Positions 1 through 6,732 of a stretch of DNA of 13,041 bases are shown here, one piece after another. Location: assembly GCA_002347365.1 (NCBI GenBank), contig DDWT01000004.1, positions 1-13,041 of the forward strand. The letters are read 5' to 3'. The position numbers were made by a program, and so were the translations under genes. The number at the start of each line of letters is the position of its first letter. Within the stretch, counting starts at the first letter, position 1. The notes beneath the pieces are model-generated. The model did no database searches and had not been told where the DNA came from. It saw only the letters and a list, made by a program, of their open reading frames with translations. Source of the DNA: Actinobacteria bacterium UBA2279 (lineage in GTDB: Bacteria > Actinomycetota > Coriobacteriia > Anaerosomatales > Anaerosomataceae).

Positions 1-2
1 CC

Positions 3-413
3 TACTCATACACCTCGATGGGGCGCCTCGCATCAGCAGATATCGGCGGCACCAACACCACCTATGCCTACGAACTCGGCAGCGGCAACCTCACGAGCAT
101 GACGCGCTCTGCCGAGACCACCACCTTCACCTACGGCGACGGCAATCGCCTCGCATCGATGAGCGGGCCTCACGGCACGCTGAGCTACGGGTGGGACACG
201 ACACGCGTCGGCTCGCTTTGCAGCGCTCTTGGTATCCGGATGTCTGACGTCTTCCATGTCGGCGATTCAAGGTCGGATATCCCGCTCTTCGGAGCGGTCG
301 GGTATTCCGTCGCCTTGAATGCGAGTCGCCAAGCCGCAGAGAGCGCACAGGTTGCACTCGAGGCGGACTCGCTGCCGGAGGTGCTCGGAGTCATCCCCGG
401 GCTCAAGTCCTGA
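3..413 (+). CDS. Rhs/YD-repeat protein tail fused in frame to a HAD phosphatase C-terminal fragment (5' partial)
   Basis: The reading frame is open from the window edge, so the true start lies upstream; the ATG at 18 is internal. The first ~60 residues are YD repeats of an Rhs/wall-associated protein (TYAYELGSGNLTSM, FTYGDGNRLASM, GTLSYGWD). After about base 200 the protein changes abruptly to the last ~60 residues of a Cof-type HAD hydrolase: VGSLCSALGI, then motif IV as HVGDSRSDIPLFGAVGYSVA, then the usual terminal helices. HAD motifs I and II are absent and the motif III lysine is not evident, so no phosphatase activity is expected. Rhs proteins normally end in variable toxic tips, but a HAD tail is not a tip I know. 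The join is more likely a deletion or recombination scar, or possibly an assembly join. Both parts are recognised with good confidence; function of the chimera is unknown. Confidence 0.7.
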   Translation, partial: YSYTSMGRLASADIGGTNTTYAYELGSGNLTSMTRSAETTTFTYGDGNRLASMSGPHGTLSYGWDTTRVGSLCSALGIRMSDVFHVGDSRSDIPLFGAVGYSVALNASRQAAESAQVALEADSLPEVLGVIPGLKS

Positions 414-527
414 ATCGGATCCCTGCCTTCCCACACGCTCGCCGCTCAACACGACCAGGCGCCACCATCGAGCCGCAGCTCAGAGCGATGATTGACACCC
501 CTCACCCCTGGTGGAAGAAGCCGTGGC

Positions 528-556
528 TTGCAGTGAGTGTTGTCTGGAAGTACCAT
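528..556 (+). promoter_or_regulatory. Candidate sigma70-type promoter of the AbiE-like operon, giving a leaderless mRNA
   Basis: A -35-like TTGCAG (528-533) and a -10-like TACCAT (551-556) are separated by 17 bp. Transcription would start about 7 bases later, at or next to the ATG at 564, so the mRNA would be leaderless, which is common in high-GC Gram-positives. The -35 match is weak. A TTGACA at 492-497 has no convincing -10 partner. Confidence 0.5.
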
Positions 557-595
557 GTTGTGCATGATGCGCAACAAATCCACTTCAGACAACAC
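537..595. promoter_or_regulatory. Concentric inverted repeats over the AbiE promoter and start codon (probable autorepression operator)
   Basis: The outer arms GTGTTGTCTGGAAGT (537-551) and ACTTCAGACAACAC (582-595) pair except for one extra G. The inner arms TGTTGTGCA (556-564) and TGCGCAACA (568-576) pair with one G-T wobble. Both dyads share the same centre at base 566. The left arm covers the -35/-10 spacer and the centre covers the start codon. Characterised AbiEi antitoxins repress their own promoter by binding inverted repeats, so an operator is the natural reading; an mRNA hairpin is the alternative. Confidence 0.6.
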
Positions 596-1646
596 CACAT
601 TCACCCGGGCACTCGACGAACTTCGCTCGTGCCTGCCCCAGGCGTGGTGCGTGGATGTGATCGAACAGAGGGCCTACGTCTCCGGGCCGGACGCGGTCGT
701 GCGTGTCGTCGGATCGGATGAGCGGGCGTCGATCCTGACGATAGAGGTGAAGAGCCGGCTCGATCCAAAGGACGTCGAGCCGCTCGTGTCTCGTTTCGAG
801 ATGCGACGCTGGCGAGACGGCGATGCAACCCCGGTAGTCGTCGCTCGCTTTCTCGGCGAACGGACGCGAGAGCGACTGCGAGCGCTGGGCGCCGGCTACA
901 TCGACTTGACCGGCAACCTGTACTTGCGACTCGATGCTCCGGCCGTGGCCATCGAGCGGACCGGCGCCGACAAGGATCCCGAGCCGACGCAGCGTCCTGC
1001 GCGCTCTCTCAAAGGGGCTAAGGCCGGTCGGCTCGTGAGGACGCTCGTGGACTTCACCCCGCCGCTCGGAACACGTGAGATCGCGAAGATCGCGCAGATC
1101 GACCCCGGCTACGTCTCGCGTCTGCTCGCGCTGCTCGAACGAGACGACTACATAGGACGCGAACCTCGCGGCCCGGTCACCCGCATCGACTGGCCCAACC
1201 TCCTGCGCGCGTGGACAAAGGACTACTCTCTCGATTCCTCCAACCTCGCCACGTCCTATCTGCAGCCTCGAGGTCTTCCAGCATTGCTCGACGCTCTGCG
1301 TCGGCAGGACAGCGAGGATGGTCTGACCTACGCGATCTCAGGCTCGCTTGCCGCCGCTCGGCGGGCTCCGATCGCTCCGTCGCGTCTCGGCGTCGTCTAC
1401 GTGAAGCGTCTCGACGAGGCCGCGCAAGTGCTCGGCCTGCTCCCCGCCGAGACAGGGGCGAATGTGCTTCTCGTCGAGCCGTTCGACAGTGTCGTCTTCG
1501 AGCGCACGGTTCTCGATGAGGACCTGAGGTACGTGGCCCCTTCCCAGGCCGCGGCCGACCTGCTCACGTCTTCTGGCCGTGGGCCGGAAGAGGCGGAAGC
1601 GCTCATCGAGTGGATGCTCTCCCACGAGAAGGTGTGGCGTGTATAG
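564..1646 (+). CDS. AbiEi-like type IV antitoxin/transcriptional repressor with nuclease-like N-terminal domain
   Basis: A 360-residue protein encoded directly before an AbiEii-type nucleotidyltransferase. The N-terminal domain (about 13-130) has the layout of a restriction-endonuclease fold: P42-D43, then 17 residues later E61-V-K63, a textbook PD-(D/E)xK spacing, followed by a segment ending in YIDLTGNLYLRL. A winged helix follows (about 160-205, GTREIAKIAQIDPGYVSRLL), then a C-terminal domain (DYSLDSSNLATSYL, ISGSLAAARRAPIAPSRLGV, VLLVEPFDSVVFERT) like other actinobacterial AbiEi-family proteins. By family, it should repress the operon through the dyad at 537-595 and counter the toxin. Start 564 is chosen because the predicted transcript begins there; ATG 567, ATG 555 (a GGAAG lies 4 bases upstream) and GTG 537 are alternatives. 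The 3' end overlaps the next gene by 8 bases, indicating translational coupling. Whether the PD-(D/E)xK residues are catalytic is unknown. Confidence 0.8.
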   Translation: MMRNKSTSDNTTFTRALDELRSCLPQAWCVDVIEQRAYVSGPDAVVRVVGSDERASILTIEVKSRLDPKDVEPLVSRFEMRRWRDGDATPVVVARFLGERTRERLRALGAGYIDLTGNLYLRLDAPAVAIERTGADKDPEPTQRPARSLKGAKAGRLVRTLVDFTPPLGTREIAKIAQIDPGYVSRLLALLERDDYIGREPRGPVTRIDWPNLLRAWTKDYSLDSSNLATSYLQPRGLPALLDALRRQDSEDGLTYAISGSLAAARRAPIAPSRLGVVYVKRLDEAAQVLGLLPAETGANVLLVEPFDSVVFERTVLDEDLRYVAPSQAAADLLTSSGRGPEEAEALIEWMLSHEKVWRV

Positions 1647-2508
1647 CGAGGAGTACATCGTCGCTCGCAGAGCGCTTCTCGACGCGCTTGAGGCGCTTCA
1701 GGGCCACCGCGACGCACTCGTGCTCGTCGGTGCGCAGGCGATCTACCTCCACACGGGTGCCGCGCAGTTCGCCGTCGCCGAGTTCACGACCGATGGCGAC
1801 GTCGCAATCGACCCGCGCATCCTGTCAGGTGATCCCGAGATCGCCTCGGCGATGCGTAAGGCCAAGTTCTTCCTCGACGAGCGCGACGGCAGGGAACTGG
1901 TGGGTGTGTGGGCTTCGATGCGAGAGATCGCAGGTATTCCCGCGAAGGTGACCGTCGATCTCCTCGTGCCTGAAGCCCTAGGAGGCGCAGGACGGCGTGC
2001 CGCTCGGGTGCCGCAGCATGAGAATGGCTCGATGCTCAAGGTTCACGGGCTGGAAGCCGCGCTGGTGGACAACAGCGTCATGAGCATCGGGGCGCTCGAA
2101 GCGACGGATGCCCGGAGCTTCACAATGAAGGTGGCCGGTCCCACAGCGCTGTTGATCTCCAAGACGATAAAGCTGTCAGAGCGGGTGGCGGCCGGTGCGC
2201 TCGAGCGAGGCCGGCCGGACAGAGTGAAGCCCAAGGACGCACTTGATGTGCTTCGACTATTGCAGGCGATCCCGAGCGCTCGGCTGGCTGAGGGCTTTGC
2301 GGGTCTGCTGGCAGATGAGACTGCCGGGCCTGTCACCTCAGAGGCGCTCGGCAAACTGCCAAGCCTCTTCGCCGACGCCGACTCTGCGGGCAGTCAGCTT
2401 GCAGCCGAGGCAGCGGCACCAGAGCCGCCTGAGGTGATCGCGGCGTCGTGCGCCGCGCTATGGGGGGAGCTGTTCGCGGCACTCAGCGCGCAGGGAATCG
2501 GCGGCTGA
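1639..2508 (+). CDS. AbiEii-type nucleotidyltransferase toxin
   Basis: A 289-residue protein starting at GTG 1639, which lies inside the end of the previous gene and is preceded by GAGAAGG at a suitable distance; the longer frame to 1579 lacks such a site. It shows the DNA polymerase beta-like nucleotidyltransferase pattern: VGAQAIYLH (30-38), the metal-binding pair TTDGDVAID with D52 and D54, and a likely third acidic residue D107 in VTVDLLVP. Further on are the ALLISKTIKLSER and KPKDALDVLRLL stretches typical of AbiEii relatives. Known members modify tRNA or other targets and stop growth, giving abortive infection in type IV toxin-antitoxin systems. The overlap with the AbiEi-like gene supports pairing. 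The exact substrate cannot be read from sequence, and a housekeeping nucleotidyltransferase role is less likely. Confidence 0.8.
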   Translation: MYSEEYIVARRALLDALEALQGHRDALVLVGAQAIYLHTGAAQFAVAEFTTDGDVAIDPRILSGDPEIASAMRKAKFFLDERDGRELVGVWASMREIAGIPAKVTVDLLVPEALGGAGRRAARVPQHENGSMLKVHGLEAALVDNSVMSIGALEATDARSFTMKVAGPTALLISKTIKLSERVAAGALERGRPDRVKPKDALDVLRLLQAIPSARLAEGFAGLLADETAGPVTSEALGKLPSLFADADSAGSQLAAEAAAPEPPEVIAASCAALWGELFAALSAQGIGG

Positions 2509-2609
2509 TCCAAGCCCCGTATCCCCGGAGACCCGCGCATGGGAGTCGCACTGCTTACAACGCTAGCCGGGTATAGCTCGGGACTGTTGGTTCTCGACAG
2601 CAACTACTC

Positions 2610-2630
2610 ACATTGCTTGAGAGGCAATGT
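2610..2630. promoter_or_regulatory. Perfect inverted repeat upstream of the STAND gene
   Basis: ACATTGC and GCAATGT are perfect 7-bp arms around TTGAGAG, 50 bp before the TTG start of the large gene. A -10-like TAGGAT lies at 2644-2649, so the repeat sits around the -35 region and could be an operator. No matching repressor is apparent nearby. The rest of 2509-2679 holds no gene. Confidence 0.35.
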
Positions 2631-2679
2631 CAGCCCGCTGCCGTAGGATGTGTTCAGAGCGGCAACATGAGGAGCCCCG

Positions 2680-5600
2680 TTGAGCATACGCGACCCGTTC
2701 TACGCCGATATCGAACAGGCCCTGGGGACAGTACAGCTGGACACCGACCTGTTCGAGCGGCTGGCTGCAGAGTTGGTCGAGTCGAAGGGCTACGCCACTA
2801 ATCTTGCGGTTGGCGGTGCCGACAACGGCTATGACTTCGAGATTCTTGACGCCTTGTCGGAGCCGGGGCCAGGGGTTGTCACTACGAGCGACCGCGTGAC
2901 GACGAACCTCGGTCGGAACCTCGATCGCAACAAGACAAATTGTCCCCGGGCGGCGAGGAAGACCTACGTCGTCACGTCCTCAGTGCTCACCTCGCGGAAG
3001 AGAAATAACCTCAAGAAGGCAGCGACCGAGCGCGGATACACGTACCTGGGAGCGTCCGATCGCCACGAAGTTGCGCGCTACATCTACGCGCATCCCCACT
3101 GGGCGCAAGAGTTCTTGGGGCTGACGGGGCAGCCGTCAGCGCTGTCCGTTGTTCCTCGATCGTCTCGCCCGCTCGCCGACGTTCCCATCGTCGGGAGAGA
3201 GCTAGTAGGCGAGCGGCTGCGAGGTCTGGGCCATGACGCACTACTGGTCGGGTCGCCCGGTTGCGGCAAGACCGCGCTTTTGGCCCGGCTTGTGGCCGAC
3301 GGCGCCGGTTCGTTCATGGTCAGCACGGACCTGACGGCAGTCGCGAATGCCATAAGACAGCAGCAGTCGAGCTTGATCATCATCGACGATCTTGAGGACG
3401 TCGCAGCCGCCAGTCGCGACCTCATTCGACTCCGCACTGAGATCGGAGCCGACTTCAGCATCATCGTGACCGACTGGGAGGCGAATCCGGAGCTGCAGCA
3501 GGCCCTCGGGCTTGCCGATGGCGACGTCATCACGCTTGACCAGTTGACGAGAGACGAGATCGTGAGCGTTGTCGAGTCGATGGGAGTCAGCGGACCGCGG
3601 CCGCTTGTGCGGGAGATTGTCGACCAGGCAGAGGGCGTGCCGGGTCTGGCTGTGACGCTGTCCCAGGCGGCACTGGCTGGCGACTTCCGCGACCTCTTCG
3701 ACGGAAACCGCCTCGGGACACTGATGGAGTCAGCCGTGAACCGATTGCTCGGGAACCCACACGAGGGGGACCGAGTGGTGCTTGCCCTTGGCGCAATCGC
3801 TCTGGCCGGCGACGCCGGTCTGACGGTCGAGGAGACAGCGGACTTTGTCGGCGTGTCGAGGGGCGAATTGCAGGGACTCCTGAGGCGCCTTACGTCCGGT
3901 GGTCTCATACACTCTGATTGCCGCCGGGTCACGCTCCGGCCGCGTCCCCTAAGACGCTACATGATCCGCAAGGCCTTCTTCGGCGCGGTTGCCGCAGACC
4001 ACACTCCGTTGCTCGCGGTGGTGCCGAGTCCGGGAGAGACAGCGAAAGAGCTGGTGTTGGCCTCGCGCGCCGGCGCGGTCGTTCCAGACCTGCTCGAACT
4101 CGTCATCGCGAGTGGGGAGACCATGGCTGCCCGCTACTACGCGGGCTCCGGCGAACGCGAGGCCCGAGAACTCCTGGAGACTGCGCCTGGGCTCGCGAGT
4201 CACGTCGCGACTGAGGCGCTCCATATGGCGCCGGAGATCGCTATTCCACTGCTGCTCACCTTGGCTGTCGGCGATGCGCGTGAACTCCATAACACACCCG
4301 AGCAGCCGCTCCGTCTCATCAAGGATTGGGCGAACTCGGGTGTCCCGGGTCGCGTCGAGGCCGTTGCGCGCAAACGCGCCGTCGTCGGCGCGGCACTTGG
4401 GTGGGCGGCGAATGGCAACGACCTTGGTACCGCCCTCCGCGCCTGCTCGGAGGTCTTGCGCACCGTGTTTGAGGGCAATGAGACGGACCCCGGTGCTGGC
4501 ATGACCTTTCATATGGTGCGAGGGATGCTGACCGATAAGGAAATCGAGGAGCTCGCCCCGATCTGGGGCGACGTACGCGAAGCCATTGGGGCGGCAGGGG
4601 AGGCCCCTTGGCCGAGTCTTCTGTCGATGTGCTGGGACCTGGTGCACCCGAGCGTGTTCGGCGACTGCTCCACACAGTCGTTCGAGGGATCCCGTCGCTT
4701 TGGTGAGTCGGTCATCAACGATCTGGGTAACTTGGCGGCCGAGCACCCCGGAGTGCTGGATCGCCTGAACACCATGCGCTCGCAACTCGGACACACCGAG
4801 TTCTACGCCATTCCCGAGGACTACGAGACGCTGCTCGGTGAGCACGAGCATGCGGACTGGAAGAGGGAGGAGCAGGAGCGGACCGAGTTGATAACGCAGC
4901 TTGCGGACAAGTGGTCCTGTGGGGATCCGGCCGCGTTTGCTTCGCGTTTGAACTGGCTGCAGAGCGAAGCCGCGGTAGTGGGCAAGGGCGGATACGATCG
5001 GTCCCCGCAGCTGTGTCACCTCGTCGCGCAGCGCGTTGCTGACCCTGGGCGCTGGTTGGCTGCTCTCGCTGAAGGGGGCGTCACATCGATTTGTCTTCTG
5101 CCCTTCCTCCAACGAGCGGTCCAAGATGATTCCGGCGAATGGGAGACGATCGCACTCCCGATTCTCAATGATCCGGCTCTCGAGGCGGCTGCCGTTGAGG
5201 TCGCGCTGCGAGCCCCGCATATCAGCGAGCCCATGTGGGCCGCTCTGAGCCCCAGACTCCCGCGTTACAGCCGATACATTGACATTCTCTGCCTCCGCGA
5301 ACAGGTGCCGCTGATCACTTTGCGCCGGCTTCTGCACCACGACTCACCCGAAGTGACACACGCGACAGCCGTTGGAATGTGGACCGGCGAGACCCGCGGT
5401 GCAATTCCGGATGAACTCAGGCAGGAATGGGAGGACGCCGTCGTCGGGATTGGTGACGACGAGTTCTGGCTTGAAGAGATCTTGGCGAGCAGCCCGGCGA
5501 TGGCTGTCCGGTGGCTCGAGGCGCGCATCGAGAATGATGACTGGCGCGCACTTTGGAATCGAAAGAACGTGCAAGCAGCTGCTTCGACCATGGATGATAA

Positions 5601-6024
5601 CCAACGGCTGGACATGCTTAGGCGTCTGCCCGAGCACTTCTACCTCGATGATGTCACAGCAACCCTGATCGGTGATTCGGACGATGTCTATCGGCAGGTT
5701 CTCCGCGAGCCGGCGTTGAACGCCCATTGGAAGGACCCGCTGAAGCGGAGCGCCGATGACAGGTGGCGACGGCGTGCCGGAATCGCACTGGACGCGGGGC
5801 GTTCTCCTCAGCAGGTGGCAAGAGCGACCATGCTTAGTTCAGACAGCTGGTCTGGCCCCGAGTCGGCGCATCTACAGGCGCAAATCGACGACTTCAATCG
5901 CTGGCTTGAAGATCCGGACAATCGAATTCAACAAGTCGCCAGCCTGATCATCGCATGGCTCGCCGAAAGCCGGGAGCGGGCCCTGGCGGACGAACGCCGA
6001 GAGGCAATCGAGGGACTCCGGTAG
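2680..6024 (+). CDS. Large STAND-type NTPase with nuclease-like N-terminus (Avs-like anti-phage sensor candidate)
   Basis: An 1114-residue protein from TTG 2680, with GAGGAG (2669-2674) 5 bases upstream. Residues ~15-150 resemble Mrr/PD-(D/E)xK modules: LFERLAAELVESKGY, then GGADNGYDFEI with D48 and D52, and later YVVTSSVLTSRKRNNLKKA. The expected (E/Q)xK is not evident; VVTTSDRV stands there, so the domain may be inactive or divergent. A P-loop NTPase follows: Walker A GSPGCGKT (191-198), Walker B LIIIDDLED (232-240, D236/D237), and a winged helix around 378-415. Residues ~430-1114 are helical and repeat-like, with no membrane segment. Effector, NTPase and long C-terminal sensor is the order seen in Avs/STAND defence proteins, in which phage protein binding drives oligomerisation and effector activation. 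The preceding AbiE operon fits a defence island. A STAND regulator unrelated to phage is the alternative. Confidence 0.75.
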   Translation: MSIRDPFYADIEQALGTVQLDTDLFERLAAELVESKGYATNLAVGGADNGYDFEILDALSEPGPGVVTTSDRVTTNLGRNLDRNKTNCPRAARKTYVVTSSVLTSRKRNNLKKAATERGYTYLGASDRHEVARYIYAHPHWAQEFLGLTGQPSALSVVPRSSRPLADVPIVGRELVGERLRGLGHDALLVGSPGCGKTALLARLVADGAGSFMVSTDLTAVANAIRQQQSSLIIIDDLEDVAAASRDLIRLRTEIGADFSIIVTDWEANPELQQALGLADGDVITLDQLTRDEIVSVVESMGVSGPRPLVREIVDQAEGVPGLAVTLSQAALAGDFRDLFDGNRLGTLMESAVNRLLGNPHEGDRVVLALGAIALAGDAGLTVEETADFVGVSRGELQGLLRRLTSGGLIHSDCRRVTLRPRPLRRYMIRKAFFGAVAADHTPLLAVVPSPGETAKELVLASRAGAVVPDLLELVIASGETMAARYYAGSGEREARELLETAPGLASHVATEALHMAPEIAIPLLLTLAVGDARELHNTPEQPLRLIKDWANSGVPGRVEAVARKRAVVGAALGWAANGNDLGTALRACSEVLRTVFEGNETDPGAGMTFHMVRGMLTDKEIEELAPIWGDVREAIGAAGEAPWPSLLSMCWDLVHPSVFGDCSTQSFEGSRRFGESVINDLGNLAAEHPGVLDRLNTMRSQLGHTEFYAIPEDYETLLGEHEHADWKREEQERTELITQLADKWSCGDPAAFASRLNWLQSEAAVVGKGGYDRSPQLCHLVAQRVADPGRWLAALAEGGVTSICLLPFLQRAVQDDSGEWETIALPILNDPALEAAAVEVALRAPHISEPMWAALSPRLPRYSRYIDILCLREQVPLITLRRLLHHDSPEVTHATAVGMWTGETRGAIPDELRQEWEDAVVGIGDDEFWLEEILASSPAMAVRWLEARIENDDWRALWNRKNVQAAASTMDDNQRLDMLRRLPEHFYLDDVTATLIGDSDDVYRQVLREPALNAHWKDPLKRSADDRWRRRAGIALDAGRSPQQVARATMLSSDSWSGPESAHLQAQIDDFNRWLEDPDNRIQQVASLIIAWLAESRERALADERREAIEGLR

Positions 6025-6131
6025 ATCCGCGGGGCACAGGCTGGATCCATCCGCTGGTACGTCCTGGGAGCAGAATGTCCGTCGACCCGATGCGAAACCC
6101 ACGGGTTGCACTGGGCGCCGACAAGCGCCTG

Positions 6132-6167
6132 GATTTGTCGCCCGATTTGTCGCCCGATTTGTCGCCC
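6132..6167 (+). repeat. Three perfect 12-bp tandem repeats
   Basis: GATTTGTCGCCC occurs three times head to tail without a mismatch, followed by AAATGCATGGT. It is followed directly by the 10-bp motif cluster at 6181-6257. One more copy with the same downstream context lies at 12048-12059. Read on the plus strand it gives a DLSPDLSPDLSPK tail, a form sometimes seen at integrase C-termini, but no integrase body is present. Confidence 0.85.
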
Positions 6168-6180
6168 AAATGCATGGTAC

Positions 6181-6257
6181 TTGTTGGTACTCGTTGGGAC
6201 CTATTGGGACGAACCGGCCGGTCAGCCGTACCAACGAGTCCCAACGAGTCCCAATAG
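6181..6257. repeat. 10-bp motif cluster a-b-c / a'-b'-c' around a palindrome (candidate att or protein-binding site)
   Basis: Left side, contiguous 10-mers: TTGTTGGTAC (6181), TCGTTGGGAC (6191), CTATTGGGAC (6201). Right side, contiguous 10-mers: GTACCAACGA (6228), GTCCCAACGA (6238), GTCCCAATAG (6248). Each right unit is the reverse complement of the left unit at the same rank (9/10, 10/10, 10/10), so the order is not reversed as in a plain hairpin. The 17-bp spacer holds the palindrome ACCGGCCGGT (6213-6222). Unit length matches one helical turn, which suggests a protein array on one face of DNA, as at recombinase or partition sites. Confidence 0.7.
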
Positions 6258-6270
6258 TCACAAGCACAAT

Positions 6271-6298
6271 CAGGATTCGAATTCCCTTGGGGGCACCA
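6271..6298 (+). other. Decayed 3' end of a tRNA gene (T-arm, acceptor strand, CCA): candidate attachment-site scar
   Basis: The stretch reads as a T-arm with loop TTCGAAT, a 3' acceptor strand TGGGGGC (6288-6294), discriminator A and an encoded CCA (6296-6298). A partner acceptor strand GCCCCCA is not found at the right distance upstream, and the T stem keeps only three pairs, so this is not a working tRNA. Integrative elements that use tRNA genes leave a copy of the 3' end at one boundary. With the fragment on the plus strand, the element would extend to the left, over the AbiE and STAND genes. Confidence 0.55.
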
Positions 6299-6304
6299 TT
6301 TGTT

Positions 6305-6456
6305 CGCAGGCCACAGGCCCGGGTAGCCCGATTTCGAGTGCGAGATCGGGCTACGAATGTCTTGCGGCTGAGAGCGGGCGCGGGGTAACGGCACAGCTCA
6401 GAGGGCATGTCGGCGCTCTCTTGCAGGCCGGGACTAGTCCCTGTTGCTGAGAAGCG
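6305..6456 (+). repeat. 152-bp dispersed repeat, copy 1
   Basis: It aligns without gaps to 10687-10838; by hand I count about 122 of 152 identical bases. A stem of 14 bp with one G-T pair (6323-6336 with 6341-6354, loop AGTG) lies in the first third, and the last 16 bases (ending CTGAGAAGCG) are identical in both copies. The minus-strand translation is open in both copies, but the changes are not biased to synonymous sites, so I treat it as non-coding. No transposase belongs to it. It could be a MITE-like or REP-like element, or the end of a larger element. Confidence 0.75.
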
Positions 6457-6732
6457 ATCCCGGGTGGTCGAACCGCGATCACCCAGATCGTCGGTGATCT
6501 GGACCCGAGGCGCGAGGTTCTTGCTGACCCATCCTCGCTCCCTCCCCTGGGCGATTCCTACGAGCTTGGCAAAGTCCAGCGAACATCCGTCATCGCAAGA
6601 AGCTTTTTCTTGCAGCTCAGCCGGGGGTGTGATGTGAGCCTAGTCGATGGCGACCGGTCAGTCGGAATCTAACCGCCACGAGTCCCGGTACGCGTCTCCC
6701 ACGAAATGCCTGCCCATGTCCGAGAGGTACCC
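6457..6732. other. Intergenic stretch without a supported gene; two short hairpins
   Basis: No reading frame here has family resemblance. Two mutually exclusive 7-bp stems overlap at 6477-6502: GATCACC with GGTGATC, and CCAGATC with GATCTGG. A second hairpin, GCAAGAA/TTCTTGC (6595-6613), lies downstream of the tetR-type gene but has no T-run, so it is a weak terminator candidate. Confidence 0.4.

Noticed and set aside
3084..3932. 282-codon minus-strand frame across the NTPase domain
   Set aside because: Low-complexity Ser/Arg/Pro translation opposite the Walker motifs, typical of an antisense shadow.
3949..5340. 463-codon open frame on the minus strand inside the STAND gene
   Set aside because: It is an antisense shadow of a GC-rich gene; its translation has no family features, while the plus-strand protein shows clear NTPase motifs.
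6132..6257. CRISPR array
   Set aside because: Repeat units of 10-12 bp are contiguous, with no unique spacers and no cas genes.
6200..6298. Complete tRNA gene
   Set aside because: No 5' acceptor strand, D-arm or anticodon arm can be built upstream of the CCA end; only the 3' part is recognisable.
5872..6408. 178-codon minus-strand frame over the repeat region
   Set aside because: It crosses the end of the STAND gene, the tandem repeats, the tRNA relic and repeat copy 1; its peptides (ATNRATNRAT, GAPKGIRI) simply read these non-coding features.
6305..6456. Conserved short protein encoded by the 152-bp repeat (minus strand)
   Set aside because: Both copies are open in one frame, but many of the ~30 differences change amino acids, so coding selection is not supported.
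6407..6637. 76-codon plus-strand frame
   Set aside because: No ribosome-binding site and no recognisable sequence; it begins inside repeat copy 1.
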